DNA from: Bacillota bacterium
GTDB taxonomy: Bacteria; Bacillota; Clostridia; Oscillospirales; Acutalibacteraceae
Length of the DNA: 17,346 nt
Assembly: GCA_023391275.1 (NCBI GenBank)
Contig: JAEWBE010000020.1
Span: 1 to 17,346 of the forward strand
Reading direction: 5' to 3'
A program made the translations under genes and the position numbers. Shown one piece after another: positions 15,020 through 17,346 of the stretch (positions within the stretch are counted from its first letter, which is position 1; the number at the start of each line of letters is the position of its first letter). The notes under the pieces were generated by a model that worked only from the letters and a program-made list of their open reading frames with translations, ran no database searches and was not told the DNA's origin.

Positions 15020-15169
15020 ATGCACATGATTGCTGTTAGCTTACATTCAAGCCCAAGGAGGCCCCTCTTGGATTCGTTCTTTATAAAGATGATGTGCAGT
15101 CCAAAGGTAGGGGAGACGACAGCGGTTTTAAACATTATGCGCAACTCGCATTTGATTTCGAGCTGTTAA
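15020..15169 (+). pseudogene. Possible flavodoxin/FMN-reductase-like remnant in a 347-base gap
   Basis: The gap 14846-15192 holds no intact gene. One 49-codon frame contains FIKMMCSPKVGETTAVLN, resembling the N-terminal FMN-binding loop of NADPH-dependent FMN reductases (GSPK.G.T), then stops. A second overlapping frame (about 15049-15180, stopping at a TGA) also looks coding-like. Neither has a ribosome binding site. The DNA word CCAAAGGTAGGG recurs in the remnant at 5893-6144. The likely reading is decayed coding DNA of low certainty. Confidence 0.25.
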
Positions 15170-15192
15170 GCATGCTCATAATCTACCGATGA

Positions 15193-15825
15193 TCAGGACT
15201 TTTTAATAGGATGACGTATAACTGTTTTCCATTTTGAGGGTTCGACTTTGCGGGCATCCGACAGATAGATTTCGTGGTGCAATCGAGTATCTGTGATATC
15301 ATTCATATATCCGTTTTCTTGCAAGTGCTTGTCCATAATGGCAACGGTAGCAGGTTCGTCATCAAACGGACCTATGTGCATGATTTGCACACATAAACCT
15401 TCATCGACCGTTAGGAAATCCGCTGAAGAGCAATCCAGCTTTTTCTTTGTAGTTGTTTCTGCTACTGCCCAATTAAAATCATCTTTTGTCACAAAGTCCG
15501 GCAAGCGGATAACTGAAATCCAGTTGAACGTATCCTTGTTTTCATAGTCAACACCCCTAATATTATCCTGCCACCAAAAACCTTCCAGTGGCGGTACTAC
15601 ATATTCAAAAAAACCATCAATCTTATGCGAACCCTTATAACTCATTTTGATGGTATATGCAATCGCATAAAGAATGCTGACAGCCTGCTGATATGTACCG
15701 CCTTCTTGATTTGGGTTTCCTTTTCCTCTGACAGCGATATAGTTTATGGCTGGAACAGTCACTATTTCCGGCGTGTTCTTAGGCATATAAATTTCTTTGT
15801 ACTCTTTTTTAAAATCAAAAGCCAT
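15193..15825 (-). CDS. GyrI-like small-molecule-binding domain protein
   Basis: The 210-residue soluble protein fits the stand-alone GyrI-like (SHS2-type) family. It opens DFKKEYKEIYMPKNTPEIV, followed by VPAINYIAVRGKGNPN, which is characteristic. The central FEYVVPPLEGFWW carries aromatic residues and a conserved Glu that line the ligand pocket, and the second repeat ends in LCVQIMHIGPFDDEPAT. The family includes multidrug-binding domains and, in some members, hydrolases that destroy reactive cyclopropane-bearing natural products; which applies here is unknown. GGAGGT is correctly spaced from the ATG. The gene is preceded by an inverted repeat at 15882-15917 and has no helix-turn-helix, so it is not itself a regulator. 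Confidence 0.85.
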   Translation of the reverse strand: MAFDFKKEYKEIYMPKNTPEIVTVPAINYIAVRGKGNPNQEGGTYQQAVSILYAIAYTIKMSYKGSHKIDGFFEYVVPPLEGFWWQDNIRGVDYENKDTFNWISVIRLPDFVTKDDFNWAVAETTTKKKLDCSSADFLTVDEGLCVQIMHIGPFDDEPATVAIMDKHLQENGYMNDITDTRLHHEIYLSDARKVEPSKWKTVIRHPIKKS

Positions 15826-15881
15826 ACTTTTACCTCCGAATTAATATCCAGTATATTAAACATCACGTGAAGATGAATTGT

Positions 15882-15917
15882 GTTAGATAGAACATCATAA
15901 GGCCATCATTATCTAAC
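15882..15917. repeat. Inverted repeat GTTAGATA...TATCTAAC between two genes
   Basis: Perfect 8-bp arms (15882-15889 and 15910-15917) enclose a 20-base loop. It lies 30 bases after the LURP-one gene and about 57 bases before the GyrI-like ATG. No T-run follows, so an operator or a weak terminator are both possible. Confidence 0.4.
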
Positions 15918-15947
15918 TGAATTTATAATCGGACGTTTGAAGATTGC

Positions 15948-16442
15948 TTAATGTGAGGCACCCATATTGGAGGACGTAGCTGCTGCCATTACGCAATCGA
16001 TGGCAAGCACCACGGCCAGGGCGACAACCTCGTCTCTTGTATCCGCAACGTTCAATTCGTAACAGTCACCCCACGTCATCCATGCCTTGTGGATCGTCAC
16101 TATTGTCATACCGTTCTGAACAATCTCATAATCGTGTGCCGTAAAGCTACCGTTTATCTCCCAGCCAAGCCCTTCGATACTGTATTTGGGATGAAAAAAG
16201 GTAAACTCTTTGTTTATTTCCGCAACCTGCCGCCCGTCTACAAACACAAAATAGCGCGGCAGAAAACTGAATACCTTCTGCTGTATAAATGCAGTTTCAG
16301 TACCAGCCGCATTATAAATATGGAGTTTCTTACCAAACGAAAAAAGCTCACCTTCAACGTTGTATTTATCCTGTCCGTTCTCGTCTTTTACTGTGAACTT
16401 ATCAGCCCAGGAAAACACCTGTTGCCTTATGTATAACTTCAT
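15948..16442 (-). CDS. LURP-one-related (LOR/YxjI-like) protein
   Basis: The 164 residues match the LURP-one-related family, a 12-stranded beta-barrel with a central helix similar to the Tubby C-terminal domain. Typical features are MKLYIRQQVFSWADKFTVKDE at the start, VEGELFSFGKKLHIY, the AFIQQKVFSFLPRYFV segment, and a hydrophobic helix near the end (DEVVALAVVLAIDCVMAA) that fills the barrel. The function of bacterial members is unknown; membrane or lipid association is suggested by fold only. I set the start at the ATG at 16442, with AAGGAGG at 16451-16457 eight bases upstream. A GTG at 16460 would encode six more residues, but they would be translated from the ribosome binding site itself. 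Confidence 0.85.
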   Translation of the reverse strand: MKLYIRQQVFSWADKFTVKDENGQDKYNVEGELFSFGKKLHIYNAAGTETAFIQQKVFSFLPRYFVFVDGRQVAEINKEFTFFHPKYSIEGLGWEINGSFTAHDYEIVQNGMTIVTIHKAWMTWGDCYELNVADTRDEVVALAVVLAIDCVMAAATSSNMGASH

Positions 16443-16478
16443 TTTGTAATCCTCCTTCACCAGTTTGTTTTATAACAT

Positions 16479-16619
16479 TCATATTTCGGATGCAAACATG
16501 AGATACAGCTCACATATTGTCAGAGGCCTGTCAATTTCGCTTCCTGTAAAACCTGCATTTGTATCGCCAAGAATATTAAAAATCCTTTCCAACTCGCTAT
16601 TATTCAAGCAAGGAAACAT
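16479..16619 (-). CDS. Short ORF resembling an AbiJ-type N-terminal domain (possibly truncated)
   Basis: A 46-codon frame starts at an ATG (16617-16619) preceded by GAGGG and ends at TGA (16479-16481). Its N-terminal half, ELERIFNILGDT followed by GFTGSEI, resembles the N-terminal helical domain of abortive-infection AbiJ-like proteins (ILGDT..GLTGSEI). Full-length members continue for a few hundred residues; here the frame ends after an unrelated-looking tail (ICELYLMFASEI). It is therefore probably a broken remnant, less likely a small intact protein. It sits between a LURP-one gene and an RsmH-type gene in a region with a KAP NTPase. Confidence 0.4.
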   Translation of the reverse strand: MFPCLNNSELERIFNILGDTNAGFTGSEIDRPLTICELYLMFASEI

Positions 16620-16673
16620 TCTTTTACCCTCTATAATTTAACTTCCTATTGCTAATAAAATCGCCCAGGTGAA

Positions 16674-17346
16674 CTATGCTTTGATTGCCCATCTCATTTT
16701 TGTTGAACGGGCACGGCTGTTCCTGTTACATTCTTCTGCCGATGGTCGTATTACCTCGGTTGCGATTTTGCTGTAAACACCCTCTTGAAATAGCATTTTA
16801 AATGATTTTTTAACCAATCTGTCTTCACCCGAATGAAAAGTCAGCACGGCAACCCGTCCATTTTTCGCAAGGACATTGGGCAGCTTTTCTAAAAACGCAT
16901 ATAGCGCTTCAAATTCGCTGTTCACATCAATTCTAAGTGCCTGAAATACCCTTTGGCTTGATTTTTTTACCGTTTCATCTCTTTCAGCTGCCGGAATAAA
17001 TCGAAGCGCTTCTTTGATAATTTCGTGAAGTTTCGTCGTCGTAGAAATATCAATTCCGCTTCTTAGCTTTAAAATAATCGCTCTCGATATTTCTTTTGCA
17101 TAAGGCTCATCCGCATTTTCAATTAACATACCTTCTAATTCCTCCTCGGTCAACTCTTTTAAGCGCTGAGCCCCAGTAACGCCCTTATCAGGATTCATTC
17201 TCAAATCTAATGGACCGTTCTTTTTAAAAGAAAATCCTCTCTCGGGATTATCAATTTGCATGGAAGATACGCCTAAATCCGCCAGTATAAAATCGAACTT
17301 GCCCGTCTCGGCAACGACTTCATCAATATTTGCAAAATTAAGATGC
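16674..17346 (-). CDS. rsmH: 16S rRNA m4C1402 methyltransferase RsmH-type (5' end outside window)
   Basis: About 223 residues are visible, running to the window edge; the frame continues beyond the ATG at 17261, which is internal. The segment FDFILADLGVSSMQID, then NPERGFSF, GPLDLRMN, RVFQALRIDVNSEFEAL, VAVLTFHSGEDRLVKKSF and NSRARSTKMRWA follow RsmH/MraW order. The enzyme methylates N4 of C1402 in 16S rRNA using S-adenosylmethionine. Differences from the usual housekeeping protein are FHSGEDR for FHSLEDR, ALRIDVN for AVRIWVN, and a shortened segment after GEDR. The expected downstream ftsL and penicillin-binding-protein genes are absent, suggesting a second, orphan RsmH paralogue. The N-terminal SAM-binding glycine motif is not in the window. 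Confidence 0.88.
   Translation of the reverse strand, partial: HLNFANIDEVVAETGKFDFILADLGVSSMQIDNPERGFSFKKNGPLDLRMNPDKGVTGAQRLKELTEEELEGMLIENADEPYAKEISRAIILKLRSGIDISTTTKLHEIIKEALRFIPAAERDETVKKSSQRVFQALRIDVNSEFEALYAFLEKLPNVLAKNGRVAVLTFHSGEDRLVKKSFKMLFQEGVYSKIATEVIRPSAEECNRNSRARSTKMRWAIKA

Noticed and set aside
14950..15144. 64-codon - strand frame in the gap before the GyrI-like gene
   Set aside because: No start signal and no recognisable motif; the same interval shows remnant-like frames on the other strand.
16443..16460. GTG start adding six residues to the LURP-one protein
   Set aside because: The added codons coincide with the AAGGAGG ribosome binding site of the ATG at 16442.
1..17346. 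CRISPR arrays, tRNA or rRNA genes, retron-like or other RNA elements
   Set aside because: I saw no regularly spaced repeats, no tRNA cloverleaf or rRNA core segments, and no reverse transcriptase gene.

Overview
The window reads as chromosome of a low-to-mid G+C Gram-positive bacterium. Strong AGGAGG-type ribosome binding sites precede most genes, the zinc-binding protein is a lipoprotein, and the gene families are typical of Clostridia. An Oscillospiraceae/Ruminococcaceae-like clostridium is my best guess, from general appearance only; no rRNA or other marker fixes it.

Layout. (1) 1-460: the end of an unrecognised + strand gene, a small overlapping ORF, and a bidirectional terminator. (2) 524-1468: a secreted protein of repeated beta-rich domains. 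(3) 1690-4740: a TetR regulator overlapping a PEP-synthase/rifampicin-phosphotransferase-like enzyme by ATGA, driven by a near-consensus promoter flanked by two matching operators, one inside a perfect 41-bp palindrome. (4) 5108-5890: a xylose-isomerase-like TIM-barrel protein. (5) 5893-6265: decayed DNA, including the end of an IS3-family element, lying directly upstream of the zinc promoter. (6) 6274-12230: the only long + strand operon. It encodes a ZnuA-type lipoprotein, its ATPase and permease, a CobW/COG0523 GTPase with CxCC and a His-rich loop, a protein fusing a degenerate COG0523-like GTPase domain to a COG0701 permease, and a TIGR03943/DUF1980 partner. Two 15-bp 7-1-7 inverted repeats (Fur-family geometry) flank its promoter. 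(7) 12353-17346, all on the - strand: a GNAT acetyltransferase with a TTG start, a KAP P-loop NTPase, a decayed stretch, a GyrI-like protein, a LURP-one-related protein, a short ORF resembling an AbiJ N-terminus, and a 5'-truncated RsmH-type methyltransferase outside any visible dcw cluster.

How the genes fit together. The zinc operon appears self-contained. ZnuA captures the metal, ZnuB and ZnuC import it, and the CxCC GTPase probably delivers it inside the cell. The fusion protein and its DUF1980 partner would form a second membrane unit with cysteine motifs. The paired palindromes predict repression by a Zur-like regulator encoded elsewhere. The GTPase-permease fusion is the most unusual item. 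The TetR/PEP-enzyme pair looks like an inducible modification or resistance cassette. The right-hand third looks like accessory genome with possible defence genes and gene remnants.
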